Source of the DNA: Sphingomonas sp. S1-29
Lineage (GTDB): Bacteria; Pseudomonadota; Alphaproteobacteria; Sphingomonadales; Sphingomonadaceae
NCBI RefSeq assembly: GCF_026167545.1
Contig: NZ_CP110678.1
Span: 2,539,501-2,603,500 of the forward strand
Direction: 5' to 3'
DNA length: 64,000 nucleotides
Shown: positions 33,722 to 42,596 of the stretch, piece after piece
Numbering within the stretch: the first letter of the stretch is position 1
How the letters are laid out: every line of letters begins with the position of its first letter
Position numbers and translations under genes: made by a program
Notes under the pieces: model-generated
What the model was told of the DNA's origin: nothing
The model's input: the letters and a program-made list of their open reading frames with translations, nothing else
Database searches by the model: none

Positions 33722-34281
33722 TCATCAAGGCGACGCTACACGCATCGCGGGCCTAGGTCGTTTGACGACCTAGGGGTGCAGGCGTGCCGTACTGCTGCCG
33801 GACGGTACAGCAGCGCCTAGTGATGATGCGGCCATGTGCATAATAGTATGATGAGCCTGCCGAGCTCCATATTCAAGGCATGGATTGCAGGCGGCGAAAA
33901 TCGCCGAACCCTGTTATTCTCACTTGTTATACCTTTGGTTGGCCAGACGAGGAGAGCCAAGGCCGAGCCCGGGTGACGAGGCCTCTGGACGCCTATAAAA
34001 CAGTCCGCCACCGGACGAGCGACCGAGCACGGTGAGCCATTCTGCCCGCGCCTCGGCTATCCCGGTTGCTAAAGACCATTTAGAATGGATTGAAACAGGG
34101 TGGTGTAATTCGACCCATCCTCAGAACGGCTCTGAAGCCAACGGAATGACGCTAATAGGCTCGTCGCACCGAGTTGCGGAGTGCGACGTCTAGGCTTCGG
34201 GGGGATATCTGGTAGACGGAGCGCGCGGCGGAGCTTGCGCGTCGCTTCCACGCTATCGGTTACGACAGGGCTAAAAGCACG
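33722..34281. other. Divergent intergenic region with an inverted repeat
   Basis: A 560-bp spacer between the glutamate synthase-like gene and the porin. The main feature is the CCTAGGTCG/CGACCTAGG inverted repeat listed at 33752. No gene is supported; some short frames at 34069-34251 lack starts. Confidence 0.4.
33752..33774. promoter_or_regulatory. 9-bp-arm inverted repeat upstream of the glutamate synthase-like gene
   Basis: CCTAGGTCG, a TTTGA loop and CGACCTAGG form a perfect palindrome 31 bp before the longest start of the minus-strand gene. It is too GC/T mixed and lacks a T-tract for a terminator; an operator for an unidentified regulator is the more likely reading. Confidence 0.45.
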
Positions 34282-35694
34282 ATGACATCACGATGCATGT
34301 GGCTGGCTTCAGCAGCATTGGTGTTGATACATCCGGCTGCGGCGAGCGCGCAGACGGTGCAAGAGCTTCAGCGCCAGATCGACGAACTGAAAGCTCAACT
34401 CCAGGCGCTAACCCAGGCAAAGGCCGCGATCCCCCCGCTGGCTGCACCTGCCACCATGCCCTCTGCAGCCGATGTTAGTACGCCGAACGTACCACAGGTC
34501 GCGTCGCTGCCGCCGGCGACCATGCCCGTTGCCAGCTTACCTTTGAACGAGGCGGCTTGGTACGATCGGCTGCGTTTTCGTGGCTATACGCAGATGCGTT
34601 ACAATGCAGTGGTTGCTGGTGACGAAACCGCGCCTGACGGCGTGTCACGGTTGCGCTCAGTCCATGATGCTTCGATCAACGAGAATGGCGGCTTCTTGCT
34701 TCGGCGCGTGCGTCTCGTTCTGCAGGGCGATGTGACCGATCATATTCAGCTCTACCTGCAGCACGATTTCGGCACCGCTGTGAACAACCAGTCGAGCACC
34801 GAGCGCCGCGAGAATTTCGGCCAGCTACGCGATGCGTATGTCGACATTTTCTCGCCCGATCGGGAATTTCGGCTGCGTGTTGGACAGTCCAAGGTGCCCG
34901 TCGGATGGGAAAACCTCCAATCGTCATCCGACCGGCTAACGCTCGACCGCTCGGATGCGATCAACAGTGCGGTCCCGGGCGAGCGCGAGATCGGGATCGT
35001 CGCGTATTACACGCCCTCTCAGGTTCAGGCGATCTGGGACCGGTTAGAGGCACGGGGGCAAAAGCTGTTTGGTAATTACGGGGCTTTCGGCGTCGGGATC
35101 TACAACGGTCAAGGGATCAACCGCACCGAACAGAATGCCGGTCGAATGAAAGTGGCTATGGCGACGTGGCCATTTGCGCTCGATGCCTTGGGATTGCGCG
35201 GTCAGGTCCTTGAGCTTGGCGGATCCGTGCTGCTCAACGAAGTCAGCCCCGAAGTCCGCGGGGGCGGGACCACAACCGATTCCTACAGTGATAATAGGAT
35301 CGGCCTGCACGGCATATTGTATCCTCAGCCATTCGGGGTGCAGGCAGAATGGACCTGGGGTCGCGGGCCGCAGTTCGATGCAGCGCTCGAAGCAATCACT
35401 GAACAGCGACTGAGCGGCGGTTACGTTCAGGTGATGGCCGATCTTGGCGAGACAGGCGGCGGGAGGCTGGTCCCCTATGGACGCTGGCAACGCTATCGCG
35501 GTGGCTGGAAAGCGAATGTCAACGCACCCCAGCTTGAAACCGATGAGTTGGAAATTGGCTTCGAATGGCAGTTTATGGAAGCGCTCGAACTTACGGTCGC
35601 TTATGCAAATATGCATCGACGTGAAGCCGACGAGCGTCGGATGGGGCGGGCCGAAGGTGATCTGGTCCGCACGCAGCTTCAATGGAGCTATTAG
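34282..35694 (+). CDS. Phosphate-selective porin OprO/OprP family
   Basis: A protein of 470 aa. Signal peptide ends at A-S-A-Q; a short coiled coil (L-Q-R-Q-I-D-E-L-K-A-Q-L-Q-A-L) follows, then a proline-rich linker and an OprO/P-type beta-barrel (F-R-G-Y-T-Q-M-R-Y, R-R-V-R-L-V-L-Q-G-D-V, R-V-G-Q-S-K-V-P-V-G-W-E). The C-terminal residue is an aromatic Tyr preceded by alternating hydrophobic residues, as needed for outer-membrane assembly. Selectivity (phosphate or pyrophosphate) is known for a few members only. No phosphate genes lie next to it. Confidence 0.9.
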   Translation: MTSRCMWLASAALVLIHPAAASAQTVQELQRQIDELKAQLQALTQAKAAIPPLAAPATMPSAADVSTPNVPQVASLPPATMPVASLPLNEAAWYDRLRFRGYTQMRYNAVVAGDETAPDGVSRLRSVHDASINENGGFLLRRVRLVLQGDVTDHIQLYLQHDFGTAVNNQSSTERRENFGQLRDAYVDIFSPDREFRLRVGQSKVPVGWENLQSSSDRLTLDRSDAINSAVPGEREIGIVAYYTPSQVQAIWDRLEARGQKLFGNYGAFGVGIYNGQGINRTEQNAGRMKVAMATWPFALDALGLRGQVLELGGSVLLNEVSPEVRGGGTTTDSYSDNRIGLHGILYPQPFGVQAEWTWGRGPQFDAALEAITEQRLSGGYVQVMADLGETGGGRLVPYGRWQRYRGGWKANVNAPQLETDELEIGFEWQFMEALELTVAYANMHRREADERRMGRAEGDLVRTQLQWSY

Positions 35695-35960
35695 ACCAGG
35701 CGAGCGGCGCGCTATCGATCGCGGTATGTGGATGGTCCGCTGTCCGTTGCCATCCTCCGGCTTTGTCGATTTTCTAACAGTCCAGTACCGCACCTGTGGC
35801 CTGCCAGCTACTCTGTCCGCAAGGCAGGGATCACCGGACGCTTTCCGCGTTCGTATAGCACTGAGACCTATGACGGGTCAGAGGCCCATATTGCCCCAGC
35901 TGGAGGCTGGCTGCAGTTTTTCGGTAGTTTGAATGATATGGGCCATTATGCGTTGATAGC

Positions 35961-36983
35961 TCAAAGGGCCTTATACCGGTTGGTATTGAGGGCCAGTCCT
36001 AAGCCGAGACCAGTGGCGCTCGTTGCTTGGGGGGCGACATGCACTGTCACCCCAACAGCAGCGGCAAGTGTTTCGCGAAGGCGACCGGTGAACGCTGCCC
36101 CTCCTGTCAAGATCAATCCATCTTTAAGGATATCGCGGGAGAGCTCAGGCGGTGTGTCCCGCATGGCAGCTTTTACGATGCCGACGACGCGATCGACATA
36201 TTTTGTCCATATGGGTAGAGCGTCGGATACCGAAAATTCGAAGGTTTTGGGCCGGCCAGAAGCCAAATCCAGGCCGCTGATGCGCACGACGCATTCCCCA
36301 CCGACGGTGAAAGCCGTCGAGACCGCTACCTTTAGCCTTTCGGCTGAGGCCGGACCGATCCTAAACCTGTGTTTGGATCGAAGATGGTCGGCCAATGCGC
36401 GATCAAGTTCCTCCCCTCCGCCCCGCGACGAACGACGAACGCAGATGCCGCCGAGGGAAATCACGACTGCCTCTGTAATGCCAGCGCCGCACTCAACGAC
36501 CATTCTACCGTGTGCATCTTCAACCTCGAGGCTGGCGCCAATCGCTGCAACGAGAGGCTCTGCAATTAGGATGGGCTTCGCCATTCCAGCGTCAAGCGCA
36601 GCATTCTCGAGGGCTCTCCGTTCAGCTTGTGTGGCATCGGCGGGCACACCGATGAGTGAGCGTAAACGCCGAAGGGTCCAGGAAGGACCGAGATCGCGCG
36701 TAGCGTATTTCAGAAGCTCGCTTGCGGCGCGAATGTCGCTCAGCACCCCATTCCGCATCGGGCGGGAAACCGTTAGCCCGCTTTCTACGCGCCCGAGGTA
36801 TCGTTTTGCTTCGGTCCCTGCGGCAACAAGTGCCGATCCCCGATGGTTTCCGTTGAAGCAGCAAATGGACGGTTCGTTGAAAACGATCGTTCCATCCTGA
36901 TCGACGATCGTCGTCTGCGAGGTGCCGAAGTCGATGGCGATGTCGGGGCGGCCGCCGATCATGTTTTGGAATGCGGTGAACAT
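35961..36983 (-). CDS. Diverged MreB-like actin-family protein
   Basis: A protein of 340 aa from the ATG at 36983 after AGGA; longer in-frame starts are not supported. The phosphate-1 motif I-A-I-D-F-G-T-S-Q-T-T and the adenosine motif I-L-T-G-G-A-A-F match MreB, but phosphate 2 reads V-V-E-C-G-A-G-I-T-E instead of the normal V-D-I-G-G-G-T-T-E. MreB polymerises and organises cell-wall synthesis. This copy has no mreC/mreD/pbp2 beside it, so it is probably a second, specialised paralogue. Function inferred, not established. Confidence 0.85.
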   Translation of the reverse strand: MFTAFQNMIGGRPDIAIDFGTSQTTIVDQDGTIVFNEPSICCFNGNHRGSALVAAGTEAKRYLGRVESGLTVSRPMRNGVLSDIRAASELLKYATRDLGPSWTLRRLRSLIGVPADATQAERRALENAALDAGMAKPILIAEPLVAAIGASLEVEDAHGRMVVECGAGITEAVVISLGGICVRRSSRGGGEELDRALADHLRSKHRFRIGPASAERLKVAVSTAFTVGGECVVRISGLDLASGRPKTFEFSVSDALPIWTKYVDRVVGIVKAAMRDTPPELSRDILKDGLILTGGAAFTGRLRETLAAAVGVTVHVAPQATSATGLGLGLALNTNRYKAL

Positions 36984-37271
36984 GGGGGTCCTGTACCGCC
37001 TATCGTGCGCTGGGCAAAGCGGACGGCGCCTGTAGGAGAAAGCGCTGAGGCAGAGGCGCAGCGCGTATCGGTTGGCGGTGCAGTAGATACGCAGTGGCCT
37101 GACCAAGGGAGGCGATTGCCTAAAGCGCTGTCCTCGCCGGAAGCGACCCGTAAACGGTCATCGGCAAAGCCCCGTTTGCAGCCCCGGTGGCGATTATGAG
37201 ACAGATCTTGATAGCACGATCAAAACCTTGCCTCGCTGAATGTGCTCCGGGCTAAGCGGGATCGCCGTACC

Positions 37272-38108
37272 CTATCTCATGGTTAGGCCTTCCACCATCG
37301 CGTCGACCAGTTCGGCAACCGGGCCTTCAGCTTCCCAAGCGTAAACGACCAATGCCAACGATGCCTCAGGCGTGAATATCGAGCTGGTACGAATAGCTCG
37401 AGCGCCGATCGTGCTGATCGGCAAAACCGATACCCCTAGCCCGGCTTCAACTGCAGAAAGCACGCTGCCGAGGCTATTGCCGGTAAAGGCGATGTACCAG
37501 AGGCGTCGCGCGCGTTCGATGCGGTCTATCATCAAGTCGCGGTACAGCCCGCCTGGTGGGAATGTGACGAGCGGGATCGGGTCGGGCCAGCTCGCTGCTG
37601 TGTCCATCGCTTCAAACCAGCCGAGGGGTTCGGGAAGGCTAGCGCGAGCATCACCGTCAGCTACCGGCTCCTTTACAGCCGCTATGTCGAACTCGCCTGC
37701 TCGGAAGCGCTTCTTCAGGTCACGGCTAAGGCCGGTTGTAACGTCCAACCGTATCTCGCGGTGACGCTTAGCGAAGCCGGCGAACCGTCGGCTCATGTCC
37801 GCCGTCACGATATCATCGGGTAACCCGATGCGGATAGTCGCCGTTCCGGCCGGGTCTGCCAGCAGTATCTGGGCCTCATTTTGCAATGCTAGCAACCGCC
37901 GGGCGTAGCCGAGCAATCGTTCGCCTGCGGATGTCGGAGCGATGGGTCGGGCCGAGCGATCGATCAGAGGTCGACCGACTGCCCCCTCTAACCGCGCCAG
38001 CTGTTGGCTGATTGTCGATTGAGTGGAATTAAGCCGCTCCGCAGCGACGGTGAAGCTCTCAGCGTCGGCTATCGCCACAAAGCTGCGGAGCAAGCGGGGG
38101 TCGAGCAT
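37272..38108 (-). CDS. LysR-family transcriptional regulator
   Basis: A protein of 278 aa. The N-terminal winged HTH is typical (L-R-S-F-V-A-I-A-D-A-E-S-F-T-V-A-A-E-R-L-N, S-T-I-S-Q-Q-L-A-R-L-E). The C-terminal effector-binding part has the I-R-I-G-L-P-D-D start of the type-2 periplasmic-binding-like fold. It is divergent from the hydroxyisourate hydrolase gene across about 236 bp and may control it, or the GlcG-like gene that follows (inference). Confidence 0.9.
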   Translation of the reverse strand: MLDPRLLRSFVAIADAESFTVAAERLNSTQSTISQQLARLEGAVGRPLIDRSARPIAPTSAGERLLGYARRLLALQNEAQILLADPAGTATIRIGLPDDIVTADMSRRFAGFAKRHREIRLDVTTGLSRDLKKRFRAGEFDIAAVKEPVADGDARASLPEPLGWFEAMDTAASWPDPIPLVTFPPGGLYRDLMIDRIERARRLWYIAFTGNSLGSVLSAVEAGLGVSVLPISTIGARAIRTSSIFTPEASLALVVYAWEAEGPVAELVDAMVEGLTMR

Positions 38109-38344
38109 TTGTTCATGATAAAACTGAATGCTGCTTATTAAAACATCTCATTCGCAAATACGAGATGAGGGCGGTATTTGTGGGGCTCACCCAAAAGAGG
38201 CCTCGATGTGTCTGATACCGCCATGCCTAGCGCCGCTCCACCGCGAGCGCGCCGCTTGGTCCAACGTAGCATGGTTAAGCCAGCGCAGTCGTCCCGGCCG
38301 AATGCCCTATTTTCTCGAATCGCCGATCAGCAAGGATACATTTC

Positions 38345-38737
38345 ATGAAGACCGTGTGTTTGGCTTTCCTATTGGGCATCATTGCAACGCCTGCCGCAGC
38401 CGCCGACATCTCGACCCATGTTCTTGACCTCGCGCGCGGGGTAGGAGGGCAGGGAGTGCCCGTGACGTTGTCCAAACGGAGTATCGACGGGCGCTGGCAG
38501 AAGGTGGGCTCCGCTACGACGGATGCCGAGGGGCGGATCCGTCAATTTGACGAGCGTAAGGCCTTCGACGATGGTGTCTACCGGCTGCAGTTCGACATGT
38601 CGAACTATCCTAATGCCTCAGCGGCACCGTTTTTTCCCGAAATTACGTTGACGTTTCGCGTGATCGACAACGCCGCTCACTATCACGTGCCGGTCGTCGT
38701 TAGCCCGTACGGCTATTCAACTTATCGGGGTAATTGA
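38345..38737 (+). CDS. uraH: Exported 5-hydroxyisourate hydrolase
   Basis: A protein of 130 aa: an N-terminal signal peptide (M-K-T-V-C-L-A-F-L-L-G-I-I-A-T-P-A-A-A-A) followed by the transthyretin-like fold I-S-T-H-V-L-D, G-R-W-Q-K, F-F-P-E and the invariant C-terminal tetrapeptide Y-R-G-N (Y-R-G-S in most members) preceded by H-Y-H-V-P. HIUase converts 5-hydroxyisourate made by uricase to OHCU in purine breakdown. The export signal puts it in the periplasm, which is unusual. No uricase or allantoin gene is adjacent. AAGGA lies nine bases before the ATG. Confidence 0.9.
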   Translation: MKTVCLAFLLGIIATPAAAADISTHVLDLARGVGGQGVPVTLSKRSIDGRWQKVGSATTDAEGRIRQFDERKAFDDGVYRLQFDMSNYPNASAAPFFPEITLTFRVIDNAAHYHVPVVVSPYGYSTYRGN

Positions 38738-38909
38738 CTGCGAAGGGTTTGGCTTAGAAATATTGCAAACGTGCCTTCAATCGCGGCTAATTGTTTGCTG
38801 CCAATCTTGCAGGATTGCGTGGCCGAAGGTATAGAACGTCCTATTGGCCTATGCATCATCGCTGAATGATATTGTTCGGCCGTCCAGCAGGCACCCCTTA
38901 GGAAGTATT

Positions 38910-39425
38910 ATGGTAATCTGGAATATCGCGCTTCTTATCATTGGGCCTGGTCCGATGGCGCCTGCCGTTGTACCGGTCGAACGCATAACTGTATCTTTAG
39001 CGATGGCCAACAAACTGACAGCAGCCGCGATATCGTCGTGTCGTGCAATTAGGCGAGAGGCCGTTGTCGCTGTTGTCGACCGAGGAGGCAATTTGATTGC
39101 GCTGCAGCGCGGCGACGACATAGGCCCTCACAATACGCTTGCTGCACAGCGCAAAGCCTTCACAGCTCTATCGACAAAAACAAGCACCGGTGAGCTTGCC
39201 GGACGTGCTGCGGCAGATCCGGCTTCTCGCAACTTGGTAACCGTTCCTGAGCTTTTATTGCTGGGGGGCGGGCTACCATTGGTAGTAGACGGTGACGTCG
39301 CTGGGGGTATTGGAGTGGCGGGTTCAGGCGGGGCCGCCAACGACGAACTTTGCGCGAAAGGCGCTATCACAAAGGTGTTAGGGTCGCTCAATCCCATTCA
39401 ATCGCTGCCTAAACGTATTCCCTAA
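38910..39425 (+). CDS. GlcG/HbpS family protein
   Basis: A protein of 171 aa from the ATG after TTAGGAAG; an upstream in-frame start lacks a site. The GlcG/HbpS core is seen in A-V-V-A-V-V-D-R-G-G-N-L-I-A-L-Q-R, T-L-A-A-Q-R-K-A-F-T-A-L, and the P-L-V-V-D-G-D-V-A-G-G-I-G-V-A-G-S-G-G turn. The N-terminal hydrophobic segment suggests export. HbpS binds heme in Streptomyces; GlcG is linked to glycolate genes. Here the ligand is unknown. It follows uraH by about 170 bp. Confidence 0.85.
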   Translation: MVIWNIALLIIGPGPMAPAVVPVERITVSLAMANKLTAAAISSCRAIRREAVVAVVDRGGNLIALQRGDDIGPHNTLAAQRKAFTALSTKTSTGELAGRAAADPASRNLVTVPELLLLGGGLPLVVDGDVAGGIGVAGSGGAANDELCAKGAITKVLGSLNPIQSLPKRIP

Positions 39426-39527
39426 TACGATGGCATCGGCTTTTTCCCGCAGGCCTTGAAGCTTCGAAGCTGCAGACACTGCCCAGAGACATTTTGCCTG
39501 GGCCGAAGCATTATCTGCGGCGTGCTG

Positions 39528-39866
39528 TCATAGAACGTTCGGCCTGAACGCCTTGAACACCGTAAATACGGGGCCTCGTCGCCCGTCGGCGATTTTCGCT
39601 CTATGGTCGCCAAGGAATGTCTCCAAATTCGATCGGACTGGCTCGATTGACCGTAGGCGTCGTAAGTCTGACGGTTTAGCGCATCGGATGAAGCCAATCA
39701 CTTCATCGATTTCCGCGCTCGATATATTCGGGTAGCGGGCGATCAATACTGCCGTTCTTCCATCAGGATACACTGCATCGCAGATCCCAAACTCGTTATG
39801 CTTATGATGGCTGTCTTTTGATCGCGGTATGGGTTCCGACGTCCGCTTATTGGATTGAATGGACAA
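39528..39866 (-). CDS. Hypothetical protein
   Basis: A protein of about 112 aa from a TTG at 39866 that has GGAG six bases upstream; the frame is open to 40022. It has a helical C-terminal half (E-I-D-E-V-I-G-F-I-R-C-A) and a basic segment. I do not recognise a family. It converges on the GlcG-like gene. An ATG at 39905 is another possible start. Confidence 0.4.
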   Translation of the reverse strand: MSIQSNKRTSEPIPRSKDSHHKHNEFGICDAVYPDGRTAVLIARYPNISSAEIDEVIGFIRCAKPSDLRRLRSIEPVRSNLETFLGDHRAKIADGRRGPVFTVFKAFRPNVL

Positions 39867-39927
39867 GTTTTTCTCCGAGAAGTTCGCCAGCAGCGCGGCG
39901 TCCATGTCGGAGCCGCGGCTTCTACAG

Positions 39928-39952
39928 GCGATCGCTCGGTGGGAGCGATCGC
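39928..39952. repeat. Palindromic hairpin, GCGATCGC arms
   Basis: GCGATCGCTC, a GGTGG loop and GAGCGATCGC form a perfect 10-bp stem. It lies upstream of the hypothetical gene. The arms contain the palindrome GCGATCGC, so an intergenic repeat or recombination/methylation site is possible. Confidence 0.45.
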
Positions 39953-40022
39953 GGCCTACGAGCCGGGCGCGGAAACCAAAGCGCGCCCGGCCGGAGTGCC
40001 GAATTTCAGGGGATAATCCCAA

Positions 40023-40666
40023 TTGGTAAGCGGCAGCGTTGTCATATAGCCTTGGTAGCAGTCATATTGAAACAATCAAGGTTATTGCTTATGTATCGTC
40101 AATGCAGAGATAATATACTGCTTAAATTACCGTTTCTGAAAGTAGGCCGTACTTCGATGGCTCTTGAAATAGCCGGTCTTGCATCCCGCCAAGGTCCGTC
40201 ACGGGTCCTAAGCCCAGAGTTCAAAGCCTTCTAATGGTATTTGCAACGAAGGAGTGCGAGCCGTTTAAATTTACTACTTTTCGCGGTCGCAACAAAAAGC
40301 GGCTTCTGACAACTCCCGTGAGCCTCGGCTTAGCGTTTTAGGGTGTCAGCGGGGGCGGGGTTGCTATCGCTTTGTCCCAACGCGGAGCATACCGGCTACG
40401 TCCCCAGCGAAGAAGGTGAAAACCCGACCATCCAGGGGCAGGGGCGTTACGAGCGCGGTGATGGGCGATCGAGCCGCTATATGCTTTCGGCCCATGTCGG
40501 GCGCCGGTAAAAGGGCGAGCCGCCACCATTGCAGTTCCGGCGAGGTTTGACCCGGCTTGCCGAGATCGATGCTCAGACCGGCTTTTACGTGGTATAGGTA
40601 GCGGTTCGAAATCGGGATCGCGCATAGCCATTACGGCAGTGCGCGGTTTTTGGAGTGGACATAACG
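40023..40666. other. Intergenic region upstream of the second HemD-like gene
   Basis: About 640 bp, partly AT-rich (40040-40270). A minus-strand frame at 40364-40630 has no start codon and is discussed under rejected observations. No gene is supported. Confidence 0.35.
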
Positions 40667-41476
40667 ATGTCAGTTTGGGTTACCCGATCGTCGCCGGACA
40701 ATCTCCGCACCGCACGGGAGTTGCGTGCCCTTGGCCAACGACCGCTTATGGTGCCAGTTCTCACGACCACCACGACTTATCAGCCGCCAATCGCGGTGTT
40801 CCCCGATGCGGTCGTGTTCACGAGCACGCATGCCGTACGCCATTTCAGGCGGCATGATCGCCTGGTCGCCGTTCCTGTTTTTGCCGCGTCCGGACTCGTG
40901 GCGGATGCAGCTTCTGCTCAGGGCTACCGCACAGTCACAAGCTCGGGCGGCAATGACCGGTTGCTGCTCGATCTGATGGGGCGCGTTCTTGCGCCAGGCG
41001 CACGGGTTCTTGTGCTGTGCGGAGAGAAGGCATCACCACGCCTGCAGGTAGGGTTGCGCGGGCGTGGCTGCGTGGTCGAACGCCAAGTCGTTTACAAACC
41101 CGTCCCTGTGCAGAGCCATTCAATTTCCCATGTGACAGGGGCGCTCGATAGGGTGAAGGCCATAGTGGTTCACTCGCGCGGCAGCGCTGAGAGGATCGTT
41201 CCGATCCTTCAGAAGGCTCGCTGGCGGGGGTCACTGTGGTGCATATCCGATCAAGCTGCGTCCGCTTGCGAGAATTTGCCCGGAATCAATGTTCATACAG
41301 CAATGCGTCCATCGGAATCCTCGCTGTTGGATATGATCAGTCAGCTAAATCCAGCAGCGGAGCGTCGGCTGTTAAAACATCCGTCGCGTGAGGACACGAT
41401 CCTAGCAGCGCTTTTGCCAGGATCGCCTTCACATCAAAATGCCGCAGGAAACGACAACTTTTGTGATGACCACTAG
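40667..41476 (+). CDS. Second uroporphyrinogen-III synthase-like protein
   Basis: A protein of 269 aa from the ATG at 40667 (GGAG about 11 bases upstream). It begins with S-V-W-V-T-R-S-S, as in HemD, and has A-V-V-F-T-S-T-H-A-V, P-V-F-A-A-S-G and I-V-V-H-S-R-G-S-A-E-R. It is clearly related to the protein at 30740-31582, and both end in a polar tail with N-D-N (A-G-N-D-N-F here). Neither lies near hem genes. They may be a paralogous pair with a non-biosynthetic task, or one may be the enzyme. Confidence 0.75.
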   Translation: MSVWVTRSSPDNLRTARELRALGQRPLMVPVLTTTTTYQPPIAVFPDAVVFTSTHAVRHFRRHDRLVAVPVFAASGLVADAASAQGYRTVTSSGGNDRLLLDLMGRVLAPGARVLVLCGEKASPRLQVGLRGRGCVVERQVVYKPVPVQSHSISHVTGALDRVKAIVVHSRGSAERIVPILQKARWRGSLWCISDQAASACENLPGINVHTAMRPSESSLLDMISQLNPAAERRLLKHPSREDTILAALLPGSPSHQNAAGNDNFCDDH

Positions 41477-41577
41477 CCACCGTACAGAGAATGGGTGCTA
41501 ACTCCGACCCTGCTAGGTTCAGCGAAAAAAAACAAATCTCTTACTGATACCTTCGACTATAATATGAGGAAAACCAA

Positions 41578-42009
41578 GTGCCTCGCATCCAGCTTGCTGC
41601 GGCTATCGCGGCGATTTTATCGCTAACTGCTTGTGCAACGGCGGATCGAGCGCCGCTTATGGATGACGTAGCGTCCGCGGCTGCTTTGCAGTCCGGCGAA
41701 TGGAAAGTCGAAACGGTTGCGGGTAGCGATGTAAGTGCCGATTCAAATGCCACGCTGCTGTTTGCTGCCGACGGAAAGCTTTCGGGAAACGCAAGCTGTA
41801 ATCGGCTGATCGCAAACTACGTAACCGAGGGAGGAATGCTTGCGATTAGCGATGTTGGTACGACAAGAATGACCTGCTCTGCCGCTCTGATGGAGCAAGA
41901 GCGTAGGCTTGTTGAGCTTTTAGCCGGGGTATCTGGCTATCAAATAGACGCCGCCGGCACGCTAACCCTTACTTCACAATCGGGTGCCGTAGTCGTTGCC
42001 AGGCGCTAA
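41578..42009 (+). CDS. META-domain (HslJ-like) lipoprotein
   Basis: A protein of 143 aa starting at GTG, eight bases after GAGGA. A lipobox L-T-A-C follows a hydrophobic signal. The META/HslJ domain shows G-E-W-K-V-E-T-V-A-G, L-S-G-N-A-S-C-N-R-L-I-A-N-Y and M-T-C-S-A-A-L-M-E-Q-E. HslJ-type proteins are heat- or stress-linked envelope lipoproteins; the exact function is unknown. It is followed on the other strand by a decayed GNAT gene. Confidence 0.85.
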   Translation: MPRIQLAAAIAAILSLTACATADRAPLMDDVASAAALQSGEWKVETVAGSDVSADSNATLLFAADGKLSGNASCNRLIANYVTEGGMLAISDVGTTRMTCSAALMEQERRLVELLAGVSGYQIDAAGTLTLTSQSGAVVVARR

Positions 42010-42108
42010 CCGTTGGTCCCGGATACGCTGCGCGTTCTGGCGGAAATGCTCTCGAAAACAAAGAAGCCGGTTACAGCGACCGTAAGGCGGCTGGGCTTAT
42101 CGCAAAAG

Positions 42109-42500
42109 CTATACGTGCCGAACGAGCAGCCGGGCTTCGATGCCGTAGCCGCGGCCGAGCGACGGAGCTTCGCTGGGTGAATCCCTGATTCTTCCAGAAA
42201 TCGTGCGCACTGCCGACCGCGACCAGGCCGACGGTGGCAAAGCCAGCGGCCTTGGCGTCGGCTACAACTATGCGGACGGCCGCGTTCGCCATGCCGCTTC
42301 CCCGCGCGCATGGGTGGATCGCAAGATCGTGTACGAAATAGCAGTCTGGATCCCCGCGTAGAGCTGACAAAGCGACATTCAGCTTGGGGGCGCGTACATA
42401 ACGGCAGGATGTGCGATCATGTAGCTCACGGGGTGCCCGGCTGCGCCCGCCAAAATATGACAGCCGGTTGGGTAAAGGGTATCCATCCGGTGAGGGCCGC
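42109..42500 (-). pseudogene. Decayed GNAT acetyltransferase gene
   Basis: Three minus-strand frames together give a GNAT: near the 5' end H-P-V-S-Y-M-I-A-H-P-A, then after a frameshift near 42385 D-C-Y-F-V-H-D-L-A-I-H-P-C-A-R-G-S-G (the acetyl-CoA binding R-G-x-G context) and S-A-H-D-F-W-K-N-Q-G-F, then after another shift near 42180 S-E-A-P-S-L-G-R-G-Y-G-I-E-A-R-L-L-V-R. It has no intact start-to-stop frame, so it is not functional as written. Confidence 0.75.
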
Positions 42501-42596
42501 GACGAGGTCAGTGGCCCTGCATGAATGCTGAGCGGCGATCATATCATCGGTCACATTGGGTGAGGCGGTAGGTTCAACGTCACCACCGTGCCGGGT

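Noticed and set aside
40364-40630. Minus-strand open frame of 88 codons without ATG, GTG or TTG near its beginning
   Set aside because: Its composition looks somewhat protein-like (for example Q-W-W-R-L-A-L-L-P), but there is no start codon and no recognised family; it may be a gene remnant.
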